From Brasenia schreberi (lineage: Eukaryota > Streptophyta > Magnoliopsida > Nymphaeales > Cabombaceae): a DNA stretch of 64,000 bases. The notes beneath the pieces were generated by a model. That model did no database searches. It was not told the origin of the DNA and was given only the letters and a program-made list of their open reading frames with translations. Numbering within the stretch: the stretch's first letter is position 1; the number at the start of each line of letters is the position of its first letter. The stretch covers positions 13,315,501 to 13,379,500 of the forward strand of contig JAYKKT010000074.1 in the NCBI GenBank assembly GCA_036023115.1, written 5' to 3'. Shown in pieces: positions 42,501 through 51,173 of the stretch. Position numbers and translations under genes: made by a program.

Positions 42501-44489
42501 ACTTTTCGACCTGGCCAAGTGCGATTTATCTAGGAATTTGCATATCTGTTCCTTGGTGTCGTAATTGTGAACCTTGAGGTGATGATAAGTAATCTACTTA
42601 AAAGGTTATGATTGACCGGCCTATGTTGCAATGACACAGTTACGGTACCGGGTACATGTACGGGTGTGAGATAAGATATTTTTGAAAAAGGTACAGGTAT
42701 GCTATCATTACACAAAAATAAAATTTATGCATCCAGTTAAAATTACATAAAATTGACTGTAGCAATATAAAGATTATTAGAAATTTAAAACATATAAATT
42801 TTAACATAACATATAACTCTAACAGAGAATATAATTATCTCAATTTTCATAAAATATAGTTTTAGCATCAAAATATAACACTATTGGGTTTTAGAATCAA
42901 GTTGAAGGATATCAGCCAGATTTAACATATTCATAACCAAAAAAATTGAAATATTCATAGTAGACAGGTACTTATGCATGTAACCAGATGGATCCAAAGT
43001 CCAAATTTTTTAATACCTGTACCCAAGTACCGGTATTTGGTACTCTGGCATAAATGGAGTATCCATGCATCATAGGGCAAAGCATGGCTGTGATTGGATG
43101 ATATATATGCATCGGACTTGTATGTGAAACCAAATCCTACAAGGCATAGAGTGAATTCGACATTAAAAGATCTTAAAACCATAATCTGGTCATGAACAGA
43201 AGTATTATAACAAGTTCAGCAGAATTGTCTAAAGCTTTGACAATAAAATAACATACTAAAACACAAAACAAGTTTTGTGAGCAGATGGCGGGTCTTGGGT
43301 TTGTAGGATTTCATAGGAATATAATAAACCAACCATGGATCACACATTCAACTAGGTATTCTGGTACATAACAGCTGCTGCCTGAAGCAAAACTACACTT
43401 TCCCTGAAGGAAAGGAGAGTTGAAACAGGAACATGGTACATGACAGCTGCTGCCTGAAGCAAAACTACACTTTCCCGGAAGGGAAAGGAGAGTTGAAACA
43501 GGAACATTTGCCAAGTAAACCATACTGTCAAGAAAAAGAAGATGAATACCTCAAAGGAAAGAAAAATATAAAGAAAAACAAGAGCAGGAACAGTGTCATG
43601 CTGGTCTTCTCTATTCATGAATTTTGCTGCTTTCTACACTATGTATTTAATGTGGTTATCTCTATTTGAGGATGTGTTTAACCGAGTTGTCTGACCATGC
43701 CAAATTTATGTCTGCCTAAACTGATAATGTTTCCTGGCTTTGGTTCTCATGGTATTCAGATAGTCTTGTGGGAATGAAGGCTATCCTGCGTGATTAACTT
43801 CGTCCAGGATGGTCTTTTATGGTTCTTTTCTCCCTTTGCTTTCTTAACCAGACAATTTGTAATTGAGGTTGCATTTAGCGTCTTGGTCGGGCCAGACTGA
43901 GGCGGTTCAATTTCTCTGCAACCTCAAAGCTGATGTAGGTGCAGCGGCAATCGATGACATGGGCGCGATCCATTTCGCTTCCCAGAAAGGTCACCTGGAA
44001 ATTGTTAGGATCCTCCTCTCAGCAGGAGCTTCGATCAGTGCATGCACCAGGAAAGGCTTTACACCACTGCACTATGCTGTCCAAGGGTCTCACTTAGAAC
44101 TTGTGAAGTACTTGCTGAGGAAAGGGGCGAGCCTAAGAGCCAAGACGAAAGCTGGAAAAGTTCCTCTAGACCTTGCTAGCAATGATGAGATCAGGACGAC
44201 TTTGCTTGTCGATCACGAGAAATCTTCAAAAGGAACTGAAGATACAGTTGTAAAGGAAAAGGCTGAGGATACAGCACCCGAGCAGCCACCTGCGCATGCC
44301 AGTCATAAAGATGGTGATGTCGAGGAGAGAACTGAAGGAAGGGATGTAGATTCAGAAGAAAGGACTAATGCAACAAAGAATCGATCGACTATGAAAACAA
44401 ATAGCGATGGCAATGCACCGGAGCCTAAAAGAGCGAAGGTCACCCTGAACCACCTTCTTGCCACCGATGACAATCAAGAAGAAGAGTAG
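21520..44489 (+). CDS. ankyrin-repeat protein, two exons split by a 22-kb intron
   Basis: CDS is join(21520-21698, 43868-44489), encoding 266 residues. Exon 1 ends ...SRDKHSRT plus two bases at donor CC|GTATCC; exon 2 starts after acceptor TTGAG|G. The join restores an unbroken ankyrin repeat ([13 protein letters not shown]). About four and a half repeats follow: residues 26-58, 59-91, 92-121 ([20 protein letters not shown]), 122-154 ([20 protein letters not shown]) and a partial one to about 172. The tail is charged and low-complexity, with KRAK and [14 protein letters not shown] at the end. Ankyrin repeats bind proteins; no catalytic domain is present, so an adaptor role is inferred. It resembles a small plant family of unknown role. 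Confidence 0.88.
23565..24490 (+). repeat. left inverted arm of the hAT relic
   Basis: This 0.93-kb AT-rich arm is the inverted counterpart of 27848-28857. It precedes the left transposase fragments and probably corresponds to the element's 5' untranslated region. No coding motif was found in it. Confidence 0.75.
24549..25780 (+). pseudogene. hAT transposase N-terminal fragments, direct tandem pair
   Basis: The first unit begins with ATG ([11 protein letters not shown]) and has a BED-finger-like segment ([10 protein letters not shown], then RCDYSG), then [20 protein letters not shown] and [15 protein letters not shown], the usual plant hAT (DUF659-type) N-terminal pattern. A second unit of about 538 bp period starts near 25153 and extends slightly further to [18 protein letters not shown]. 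Both carry stops. They end where the oppositely oriented fragment begins. Confidence 0.75.
25684..26908 (-). pseudogene. hAT transposase fragment, opposite orientation
   Basis: The - strand starts at an ATG near 26908 ([11 protein letters not shown]) and carries the same N-terminus as the left copies, then [35 protein letters not shown] and [16 protein letters not shown]. After a degraded gap it continues with [17 protein letters not shown] and [15 protein letters not shown], the central hAT catalytic-domain region. It is the longest of the three fragments, but broken by stops and deletions. Confidence 0.75.
27640..27840. repeat. palindrome-rich segment with ATACGGGTAC-type motifs
   Basis: Motifs such as GATACGGGTAC, GTGTACCGGTATG, GGTATCAGTACATG and TATCGGATATAGG occur in both orientations over 200 bp, ending CTCATGCAATATAGG. 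Similar GGTACC/GGATACGG-rich pieces sit at 23430-23500, 42625-42700 and 43010-43075. They look like subterminal regions of hAT-type elements. Confidence 0.5.
27848..28857 (-). repeat. right inverted arm of the hAT relic
   Basis: Inverted counterpart of 23565-24490; arms differ by many substitutions and small indels, so the structure is old. A 75-codon open frame at 28061-28288 is only a piece of this arm and has no family motif. Confidence 0.7.
28885..29282 (-). repeat. 3' LTR of the copia element
   Basis: The LTR starts TGTTAAGAAATATT on the - strand at 29282, directly after a polypurine tract (GTTTGAGGGGGA, 29283-29294). A TATA box (TATATATAG) lies at 29203-29210. The proposed end CATTACA at 28885 is an inference from the CA rule, as no 5' LTR is available for comparison. 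Confidence 0.7.
29400..30760 (-). pseudogene. copia reverse transcriptase / RNase H, decayed
   Basis: - strand pieces include [19 protein letters not shown], a YMRPPLG segment, an altered active site YIDN at 30335-30346 (family YVDD), [11 protein letters not shown], and the RNase H end region [10 protein letters not shown] at about 29400-29450. Stops and frameshifts are frequent. The active-site Asp to Asn change alone would abolish polymerase activity. Confidence 0.75.
30763..32333 (-). pseudogene. copia integrase with start of reverse transcriptase
   Basis: Two overlapping open pieces (32333-31479 and 31500-30763). The zinc-binding HHCC is present (WHKRLGHLN ... CKDCVLGK). The core has HSDVWGP, then [17 protein letters not shown], then RSNSGGEF where the family has RSDNGGEF, so the second catalytic Asp is Asn (codon at 31677-31679). 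The Glu is in SERKHRHI. After a frame change come [10 protein letters not shown] and [15 protein letters not shown], then the RT N-terminus [20 protein letters not shown]. Confidence 0.88.
32326..32333. repeat. left 8-bp target site duplication of the hAT element
   Basis: TTTTGAAC, identical to 35729-35736 on the other side. An 8-bp duplication is the hallmark of hAT insertion. Confidence 0.95.
32344..32500. repeat. left subterminal GTATCG/CGATAC array of the hAT element
   Basis: Within about 160 bp I count ten GTATCG and six CGATAC hexamers, many joined as palindromes such as CCGTATCGTACGATACGG. hAT transposases are known to bind repeated short subterminal motifs, so these are the likely binding sites; that is inference. 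The array is GC-rich, unlike the flanking copia sequence. Confidence 0.85.
32511..32516 (+). promoter_or_regulatory. TATA box of the hAT transposase gene
   Basis: ACCCTTATAAAGGGT lies just inside the left array, about 390 bp before the start codon. A probable 5'UTR intron follows (donor TTTAG|GTATATTT at 32674; acceptor TTTATTTTCAG ending at 32871). Confidence 0.6.
32903..35399 (+). pseudogene. hAT transposase gene (BED finger, DDE core, hATC domain), one frameshift
   Basis: Exons 32903-34729, 34813-35017 and 35120-35399 join in frame ([11 protein letters not shown] and RLRER|QLKK). The ATG at 32903 is followed by a BED zinc finger ([20 protein letters not shown]). The catalytic core has [34 protein letters not shown] and [17 protein letters not shown]. 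Exon 2 carries the C-terminal dimerisation region with [13 protein letters not shown] and [15 protein letters not shown]. Exon 3 is an acidic tail ending DDPDYNL. A one-base deletion within about 34121-34126 shifts the frame between AELLR and [11 protein letters not shown]; otherwise it is complete. Confidence 0.92.
35646..35716. repeat. right subterminal CGATAC array of the hAT element
   Basis: Five tandem overlapping CGATACs are followed by GTATCG and three more CGATACs, ending 12 bp before the terminus. It mirrors the left array but is shorter. Confidence 0.85.
35729..35736. repeat. right 8-bp target site duplication of the hAT element
   Basis: TTTTGAAC, identical to the left copy at 32326-32333. 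Confidence 0.95.
35737..36716 (-). pseudogene. copia Gag with zinc knuckle, and start of protease
   Basis: The - strand ATG at 36715 starts [20 protein letters not shown] and [17 protein letters not shown], the usual copia Gag N-terminus. After frame changes come [13 protein letters not shown] and [15 protein letters not shown], then a knuckle [14 protein letters not shown] in which Tyr replaces the first Cys. The protease follows with [15 protein letters not shown] (family LDSGAS), cut by the hAT insertion at 35736. The broken frames indicate inactivity. Confidence 0.85.
36846..39755 (+). mobile_element. RTE-type LINE, copy C (near full length, defective)
   Basis: It aligns with copy A from TAGTGAATAA on. 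The endonuclease reads [33 protein letters not shown] and [14 protein letters not shown] at 37169-37171 sits at the same codon as the TGA at 8739 in copy A. Further defects: a stop at 37610-37612, a stop at 38186-38188, a one-base deletion near 38210, a stop at 38509-38511 and a patch at 39208-39226. RT has [13 protein letters not shown] and FVDD near 38991-39002. The 3' end is degraded, with a TTG-rich tail at 39733-39755. Confidence 0.88.
39755..41557 (+). mobile_element. RTE-type LINE, copy D (5'-truncated), joined to copy C
   Basis: It starts directly at the TTG tail of copy C, inside the segment between endonuclease and RT (AAGAAAACTAGTGAAACTTT), and runs to its own 3' end GACCCCGTCTAGTATGGGAA plus (TTG)n. 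RT core includes [26 protein letters not shown] and FADD. It shares with copy C the one-base deletion before AATGAAAATAAA, the stop after GGGAGACATT and many substitutions, so the two are very close relatives. Confidence 0.88.
41558..41656 (-). mobile_element. fragment of the 23.5-kb hAT family's end
   Basis: The - strand reads CTGTGTTGCATGGATACGGG and then an AT-rich stretch with TATAAGAAAAAGATAAATTT and CAAATGAAAATAAG, ending CAAGTATATAAT. It parallels 23430-23585 (GTTGCATGGATACGG ... AACAAGTATATAAT). It therefore looks like the terminal 100 bp of the same hAT family, lying between RTE copies D and E. Confidence 0.6.
41660..42147 (+). mobile_element. RTE-type LINE fragment, copy E
   Basis: It begins at the FxDD region (GATGAAATTGTGTTAGTAGA) and jumps, with deletions, to the C-terminal part (AAAATGGATGAGTGGTCACA) and the 3' end GTAGCCGAACCTATCTAGTA with GTTGTTGTTG. 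It is more diverged than copies A-D and so probably older. Confidence 0.75.
42074..42221 (+). repeat. 74-bp tandem duplication of an RTE 3' end
   Basis: Unit 1 (42074-42147) and unit 2 (42148-42221) both begin GATAAAGTTTTGTGGAAA and run through the CCATCTAGTATTG/CCTATCTAGTATTG motif to the G/T-rich end. The second unit is either a tandem duplication or a separate very short RTE insertion. Confidence 0.7.
42625..43080. mobile_element. degenerate non-autonomous hAT-like element
   Basis: The left end has TTGCAATGACACAGTTACGG and GGTACCGGGTACATGTACGG. The right end, read inverted, has GATGCATGGATACTCC, then GAGTACCAAATACCGGTACT. Between lies about 300 bp of AT-rich non-coding DNA. End motifs resemble those at 23430-23500 and 41640-41656. 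Termini are too diverged to define exactly. Confidence 0.45.
43362..43507. repeat. 72-bp tandem duplication in the ankyrin gene intron
   Basis: Units beginning TGGTACATAACAGCTGCTGC (43362) and TGGTACATGACAGCTGCTGC (43434) both end GAGTTGAAACAGGAACAT. Only a few differences separate them. It lies 360 bp before exon 2 of the ankyrin gene. Confidence 0.9.
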
Positions 44490-45799
44490 AAAAGAGAATT
44501 GTGAGGTGGTTTCCCTACACAATGCGTGACATTTTGACAGCTTGATATTTCCAACCTATTTATACCAGCCATAACTGGTGTAATCAGATTCCTATATCCC
44601 TGTAACAAGTCTCAGCTTTAGCTGGAGCTGATTGTCGACTTGGTTGTGTTAAATGCTTGAAAAGCTTTCAACGTTTAATTCGAGAAAATATTGAGTAATC
44701 CTTTGCTTTTGGGGCGATACCTGATATTTGGTTCTGTTATTGAAATTGGAATTCACCCCAGACTAAATCTCTGAAGGCCATTTAAGGGCTTGTACTTCTT
44801 CCATCTATTATTCCTGTTGTCAACATGTCAAGTGCACTGGAGGAAGGAAGCTGGGCAGATAATCCAACATCCTTACACAGGAAAGTGTTTTATTTGTAGG
44901 CAGGCTTCAGTTTAGAAGACCTCCATAAGAAAACTGCAACTGACCAACGCTTTGTTGGTTGAAGTGGTTCGGCCTAGTTCCCCTTAACCAAGGTCTCAAT
45001 CTCGAATCTTGTGAAAGGATCTGAGATCAGACCAGCATTGCGATAGCTTCACCCCATAGGGTGTGATCGTTCGTGCAAATTGTTGCATGCAGCGTTTGCT
45101 AAACAAGTTTGCATCCGTGGCTCCAAATGTGTTTTCTCCAGTCTCATCAACTGGTGGAGATTATCCATCAAAGATTGTACTATGATGTTCATATTTTCTT
45201 ATTTACTTAATTAAAGATTATTCTGTTATGTTCATATTTTCGGGAGAGAGAAAGATTGGCAAACTTTCGGGTTGTAATCTGTCAACTCAACCACCCTTGA
45301 TTGAAGTACACCATGCTTTTCTTCTACTGATCTCTTGGGTCGGGCACACACACAAACAGACCGCGCTGTGTTTTGGCCGCATTTCAATGCACACTCATCT
45401 CATCACCCCTACTTGCGCGGCGTGTCGTGTCCACGAGTACCACCGACACTCTTCACTACACACACGCTAAGCCATATCGTTGTGGCTCGTACGTTTACAG
45501 ACTGTCTTTCAATGCATGAGTTTGATAATTTTTGTGGAAGACAACTGTTTTGTCAATCTTTTTCTTAATATTGCTTTTATATTTTCCTTAAAATAATGCC
45601 AAATAATTAATTGACGTTTCCTGCATATTACGTGTCCTTGCGAACGAAATGCCGCGTCTTCTATTGAGGGACACGCCGAATCTAATTGCTTCTGGGATAA
45701 AACCGACCCGTTTGGAAGGCCCGAATCCGAGTGCCGTTTGCTTGCTCCTGGTTTAGTTTATCTTCTTCCGACTGAGAGGGGAGAGAGAGAGACGCAAAG
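44490..45799. other. 3'UTR of the ankyrin gene and CLPP4 promoter region
   Basis: 44490 to about 44800 is probable 3'UTR. A SINE-like sequence occupies 44947-45070. 45500-45800 is the CLPP4 upstream region, with an ACGT core (TTACGTGTCC near 45630) and a GAGA tract just before the start codon; no clear TATA box at the right distance was found. Open frames at 45228-45568 have no family motif. Confidence 0.5.
44947..45070 (+). mobile_element. tRNA-derived SINE-like sequence
   Basis: GTTGGTTGAAGTGGTTCGGC resembles a tRNA A-box region, followed 45 bp later by a B-box-like TCTCAATCTCGAATCTTGTG. Spacing fits a tRNA-derived SINE, but no clear tail or target duplication is seen. Confidence 0.45.
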
Positions 45800-48700
45800 A
45801 TGAACTCGCTCTCACTGTCCGCCCCCTTATCTTCCTCCCTCCTTCCTTCTTCTTCTTCTACTAAAACCCTAAACCGCTCTTCTGTAAGCTTAAACCGTTC
45901 ATCTTTCTCCTCTTCCTCGCTTTCCTTCATTTCCTCCTCTTCGCGCTCGCAAATCTTCGCCTCCCTAGGTTTTGGGCTTTCTCCGCCTCCTTTATCTTCT
46001 TCTTCTCCAGTCGCATTCTCTCCGGAATCCGTGTTTTCCTCAGCGGCTCCGGCAGCGCAGCGCGGCGCCGAGGGGGACGTCATGGGGCTTTTGCTGAAGG
46101 AACGGATTGTGTTCCTCGGATGCAACATTGACGATTTCGTCGCCGACGCCATCATCAGTCAGCTCATCCTCTTGGATGCGCAGGACCCCACCAAGGATAT
46201 CAGATTGTTCATCAATTGCCCCGGAGGATCCTTGAGGTTCTCCTATTTCTTTCCTTGCTCTTTTTCAGTTTTTGTTTCTTGTTATCGTTCAAATTTTCTC
46301 GAGATTATTCTATGGAGATGATTTAGTTTGGTTTAATTCTTTTTTCGTCAGATAAACCCATGTATAGGGACAAATCATTTGCTCACACACATTCACACAC
46401 AGAGTTAAGGGGGAGTATCACCTCCTTATGGTAAAACCGTTCCTTTTTTGCTTGTAATTCCGAACAATTTTCTTTTGGGCTGCTGGACACGTGATATTGC
46501 TCGTGTATGGAAATGACGTAGAGACGGGATTGAAATTATGCATGGATTAGTAAAGGAATAGTTATGTTGATTCTTTTCATGGAACTATAATATTTGTTGG
46601 ATGGGATATGATATATTGGGATGTATGCATGTGAATATTAGTTTGGTTGGAGCCACTTTCTGTATGTTGTAAGATGAATGACTTTCAGCGCTTGCGCTGT
46701 CTATTTTAATTTATTTGCAGTCTTTGCCTATGAGGGTCTACAATTTTCTGCGACTTGAAGTAACTGAAATATTCTGAAGGTGTTCACATAGATTGCTTAT
46801 GATGTTGAAGGCACTTCAAAACAGCAATGTATCGTGATCTTAAAAAGATATAAATGAACTAACAAGTCACTACTATACGGGTATGACAAGTCTGTATCTT
46901 ACGGTACAGTACAATATGCCCGAATATCTTTGGTATGAAGGCCATCTCGTATACGGGATAATGTCGTATCATAATATTATAGTTTCATACAGTATACCAG
47001 CCAGCTTTTTTGAGTTTACTACCCCTGTGTCATCTATACCAGACACTTCATTACTTGTCCCCAGTGCATGATAAGAGTGTCTCTTGTGCATATGATGGAA
47101 TCTGTACGCTAAAATGGAAAGATATGGCTACACTCAATGAAATGGAAGGTTCTGGAAGAATCTATGAGTTATCAAGTAGGCTTCTCAATCATCTACTTTA
47201 TAGTGGCACCTATACACGACCTTCTTATTCTACATTGAAAGGGAGGTGCTTTTCACCGCAGCTCAATTCTCATCCTTTTTGTCTAAAGAGCAGTCAGACT
47301 GTTTTACTCTAGAAGTGAGTTAGTTGACATGGAGCCAAGAAAACATCAAATAAAAGATAAGAAACCTCTAACTAATGTCCAACTCCAAACAGCATGCGAG
47401 ATGGAGGAATATGAACTCTGGAGAAGTCCTTGTTTGAGATGGGGAGACTAGTACACAAGAAGCAAGCTTGTGTGAAAACAAGTTTGTGATTCATGGCCAA
47501 AATCTCATTATTTCATATTTCGGACTCCTGGACCCTACCCTACAATACGTTCTTGAAAGCTTTTGATATATTCTTGTAGCTACAGATATCGTTAATAGCG
47601 TGGCATAAATGCACTATGCACCCTTAGCGTGCTAATTTAGTGGGTTACCTGCATATATACAATATTGTATCTTATTTACACTATAAGATCCGTTTAAATA
47701 AATGATCTCATCTTTTTCTGTTCCCCATTTACTTAAATAATGCATGTAAAAATATCCTCATAACCCCTTTGAGTTCATTAGAAATAGTTAAAAAATAAAT
47801 TTGTAACTATCTTAAAATTCGTAACACTTATGGCCAAATATAAAATCTGATTCAAGTTAGTGCTTGCTTGTATGTCCATAAATCTTATGCATTCATTTGA
47901 CTTAATATCTTTTAAAATTATGTTCAGATATGATATTACTTTATCCCAAAGATCAGGCAAAATCTTTTGTCAATCTTTTTCAACAAATAATTTTCTTTTG
48001 TGGGCATCCTATATCATTCTTGGACATATGCAGTTATTCATTTGGCTATTATGTTTGAAATGTTATTCAAGTAAGAAAAACACATATACACAGTTAAAAT
48101 GCTACTTTTGATTGTATTTGATTTGTTTTAGAATTTTTACAATTAATCCAACAAGTGCTTTCCAAACTTGTGCACTATGCTACGAAGCACATCTTAAGTT
48201 GTCCTTGAATGATCATAATGTTTTCATGTTCATGAAATGTGTTGAATTGAAATTCGTTCTTTCTTAGAATTTTCAAACTTTTATTTTTGCTTTTAATGTT
48301 AATATCCCACTGAATCCGCTTAAGTGGGCCTTATGCAGCCCTTAAGTGCTTAGGGAATTGGTGCATAAGTGGAGCTAAATGCTATTGGCAGCATGAGTTA
48401 ATGCACATCTAGGCGGTCTGGCTTGCTGTAAACTAATGACCAAATTTTATAGTTGATTTGCTGTTGTCAATACCAAATAGTGCGTTCTGAAGGCTTCTGT
48501 TGCAGTTATGTGAATTCCCTGTTAGGTGCAGTTGTCTTTGAATTGCCACAGTCAGCCTGATCAATTTGCAAAGCGAGTCTTTGCTCATTAGTCCTTTGAC
48601 TTTGCAAAGTTGTCTATATTCTTTGACTAACACCCTTAATTCTTTTTGAGTACTACGGTTGAAATTTTTAGTTTGATATCCCTTACTGTTGGTTTGTGAT

Positions 48701-50096
48701 TGTGTGTTTGTTCTGAAGATCTGGGGTATATGAGAAACCATTCTTTTGAAGAGGCTAAGATGGATCAATCAAGAGGAAGGATACTTTATCACATATGGTA
48801 TTTCATCATTGGAATCATTCAGATGACTCATTGTCTTGGTTGTAGGTCACCAAAAGTGAATAAACTGTGGTAGAACTTTTCTCTCAAACTATGATACTAG
48901 CATTTGAGCAGATTCTCACAGCCTGAATATGGGATCAACTCATGAAATCATAATTGATGATGCTTCAACTTCAATATGAAACTTCTGATTGGTTGCCTAC
49001 ATTGTCTTTTGCTATTCATGGTGTGGCTTTTGTAGGTTTTTTCTAGTCATTGTTGGATGATAGGATTTTTTACAGGTAGATGTGAAAGAGGCACTTTAGC
49101 ATATTTCATTAAGCTATGTACTGGAGAAATCTCCTCAGTTTTGGTTTTGAATGGTTCAGCATTGTTTTATTCTTAAACTTTTCTTCATTTGGTCTGAAGT
49201 GTTTACGTGCTATTAATGTCCATCTTTTCACTGAGTTTGAAAGTATTCCTTCTTTCTTTTATGTGGATGATCATATCACTATCTGCATCCTTTTCTTATC
49301 TGAGATGTAGGACATACCTGGCTCAATAAGTGAACATTTCTGTTACTTCTTGCTCGATATCTATAATTCTATTTTCTCGATCACCGGCTTACTTAGGGAA
49401 CTTGCTATGTAACATAGCAATCCCATCTATTTGCATTATAGTTGCAGGGTTGATTATCATGCTGGCAACCAGGGAGTTGTATATTCTTTCTTTTCTCTTA
49501 CACATTTGAGTTTTCTGAGCCCCTATGGTTTTTATGGTGGACTGGCATTTGGAATTTTCCATGTATGTTTCCATTTTGGCAAGTAATAGATTGTTGCTTG
49601 TTCGCTTTCCAGTGCTACCATGGCAATTTATGACGTGATCCAGCTTGTAAGAGCCGATGTTTCTACAATTGCCCTTGGAATTGCGGCATCAACTTCATCA
49701 ATCATCCTAGGAGGTGGCACAAAAGGCAAGCGGTTTGCCATGCCAAATACCCGGATAATGATGCACCAGCCATTAGGAGGTGCAAGTGGGCAGGCAATTG
49801 ATGTGGAAATCCAGGCAAGGGAAATCATGCACAACAAAAAAAATGTCACCAGAATTGTTGCAGGTTTTACGGGAAGATCCTTTGAACAAGTTGAGAAAGA
49901 TATTGACCGCGATCGTTACATGTCTCCAATCGAAGCTGTAGAATATGGTATCGTGGATGCTGTCATTGATAGTTATGCTATTATTCCGATCATGCCGGTG
50001 CCAGAAAGAGTTAAACCAAAGTTGAACTATGAAGAGATACTTAAAGACCCACAAAAGTTCTTGAGGCCAGAAATTCCTGATGATGAGATAGTCTGA
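45800..50096 (+). CDS. CLPP4: chloroplast ATP-dependent Clp protease proteolytic subunit 4
   Basis: CDS is join(45800-46236, 49613-50096), 306 residues. The donor is TTGAG|GTTCTC, the acceptor CTTTCCAG|TGCTACC; the join restores [12 protein letters not shown]. Residues 1 to about 70 are a Ser-rich plastid transit peptide. The mature serine protease has [19 protein letters not shown] and the catalytic triad Ser172 (GIAASTS), His197 (MMHQPLGG) and Asp246 ([10 protein letters not shown]); the spacing 25 and 49 equals that of E. coli ClpP. The C-terminus EIPDDEIV fits ClpP4. It works in the plastid stroma as part of the ClpPRT core that degrades unfolded proteins. All catalytic residues are present, so it is ClpP rather than an inactive ClpR. 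Confidence 0.95.
46237..49612 (+). other. 3,376-bp intron of CLPP4
   Basis: Intron defined by the reading-frame join. It is T-rich and has no complete transposon that I recognise. 46870-46990 has CGGGTATG/GTATACGGGATAATGTCGTA motifs reminiscent of the hAT-like ends elsewhere in the window. Open frames inside (48433-48768 on the - strand, for example) lack family motifs. Confidence 0.75.
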
Positions 50097-50719
50097 ATGG
50101 CGTGCATCTCTTAGTGTATGTACGTATCAACTTCATAAATCAACTTACTTTCTTCCTGGCTATCCTTTCATGTTCTTAAAGTTAACAATTTGAATTGTCT
50201 TGACACGTCGGTACAATAGATAAAGTTTCTTTCGCATTTCACTTGCTTGTTTTTTAGATGTATAACCTTTTGTTGGACATGTGAATTATTACGAAGACAG
50301 AAATGGTTCTTTGTTTTCAAGATATCAGTCAAAATCAAATTTGCGAATTTGAGGCGAGTTGTCATGTTGGATGTCATTCCAAAGTTATTTTATGATGGGC
50401 TCATTTATGTTCGCACGGTATAGGTTGCAGTTGATCTAAGACTTCAGTATTGACCTGTGTGATTCTATGTGAAAAACATTCAACCAGTTTGTTCTTATGA
50501 CAATCATCAAAGGCTCAGAAAGTTATTGACTCTGTGCAACAAATTCATATGTTCATTAAAAACTCTTTTGTAGAGTATTTTCTCAAACAAGAAATAACAT
50601 GGAATTGTGGAATAAGAACATCATGGAACTCGACAAAGTTTCATCAGCTTCTTGGAAAGACGAATCACCATGTTGGTTAGAAAATTAATGCTTTTGAAGG
50701 GAAAAAGAAGCTTTTCTTT

Positions 50720-50820
50720 CCATTGCAAGCAGACCCCTGCCAGATGTGGATCACGAGATATTGAACTCCTGACCTTTGACTTGAAGGTTCTTTTGAGTTA
50801 ACTAACCAGGAGAGCCGTGG
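50720..50820 (-). mobile_element. tRNA-derived SINE
   Basis: The - strand starts CCACGGCTCTCCTGGTTAGT, with GGAGTTCAATATCTCGTGAT as the B-box-like element about 55 bp later. Same layout as the copies at 21157-21254 and 55982-56075. Confidence 0.55.
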
Positions 50821-51105
50821 CTTTCAAGGAAAAGAAGGGGAGTTTGTGTGAATATTGATATAGTTTCTAATAGATCCAGGGATTGAGACATGTTTCACAG
50901 AGGCGTACTTTGAGAATTAGAAGCAATGTGTTATTTGAATGTCAGTGGAAATAGTATGAGTACTGAATGATGACATTGCTGTTTGCATAGGGAAATCTTG
51001 ATCCTGTTCTCTCATATTGTTTAATTATTGCATAATCACAAGATGTGAGAACTATTTAAACTTTACACAATGGTCATAAGAAGTGATACTTCAAAACGAT
51101 GAAAG

Positions 51106-51109
<4 letters not shown>

Positions 51110-51169
<60 letters not shown>
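51110..51169. repeat. (TA)30 microsatellite
   Basis: About 60 bp of perfect TA repeat, about 1 kb downstream of CLPP4. Confidence 0.95.

Positions 51170-51173
<4 letters not shown>

Larger units (their letters stand above)
21699..43867 (+). other. 22,169-bp intron of the ankyrin gene, filled with transposons
   Basis: Boundaries follow from the reading-frame join of the two exons. 21700 to about 23430 is unique-looking T-rich intron sequence with nothing recognised. Then come a hAT relic (23430-28860), a copia element with a nested hAT (28885-36716), RTE copies (about 36846-42221), a non-autonomous hAT-like element (42625-43080) and a 72-bp tandem duplication (43362-43507). The last 350 bp before the acceptor look like ordinary intron. 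Confidence 0.85.

Noticed and set aside
43361..43669. Open frames on both strands just before ankyrin exon 2
   Set aside because: Generated by the 72-bp tandem duplication in the intron; no conserved protein pattern.
45682..46155. Glu-rich - strand open frame opposite CLPP4 exon 1
   Set aside because: Complement of the Ser-rich transit-peptide coding sequence.
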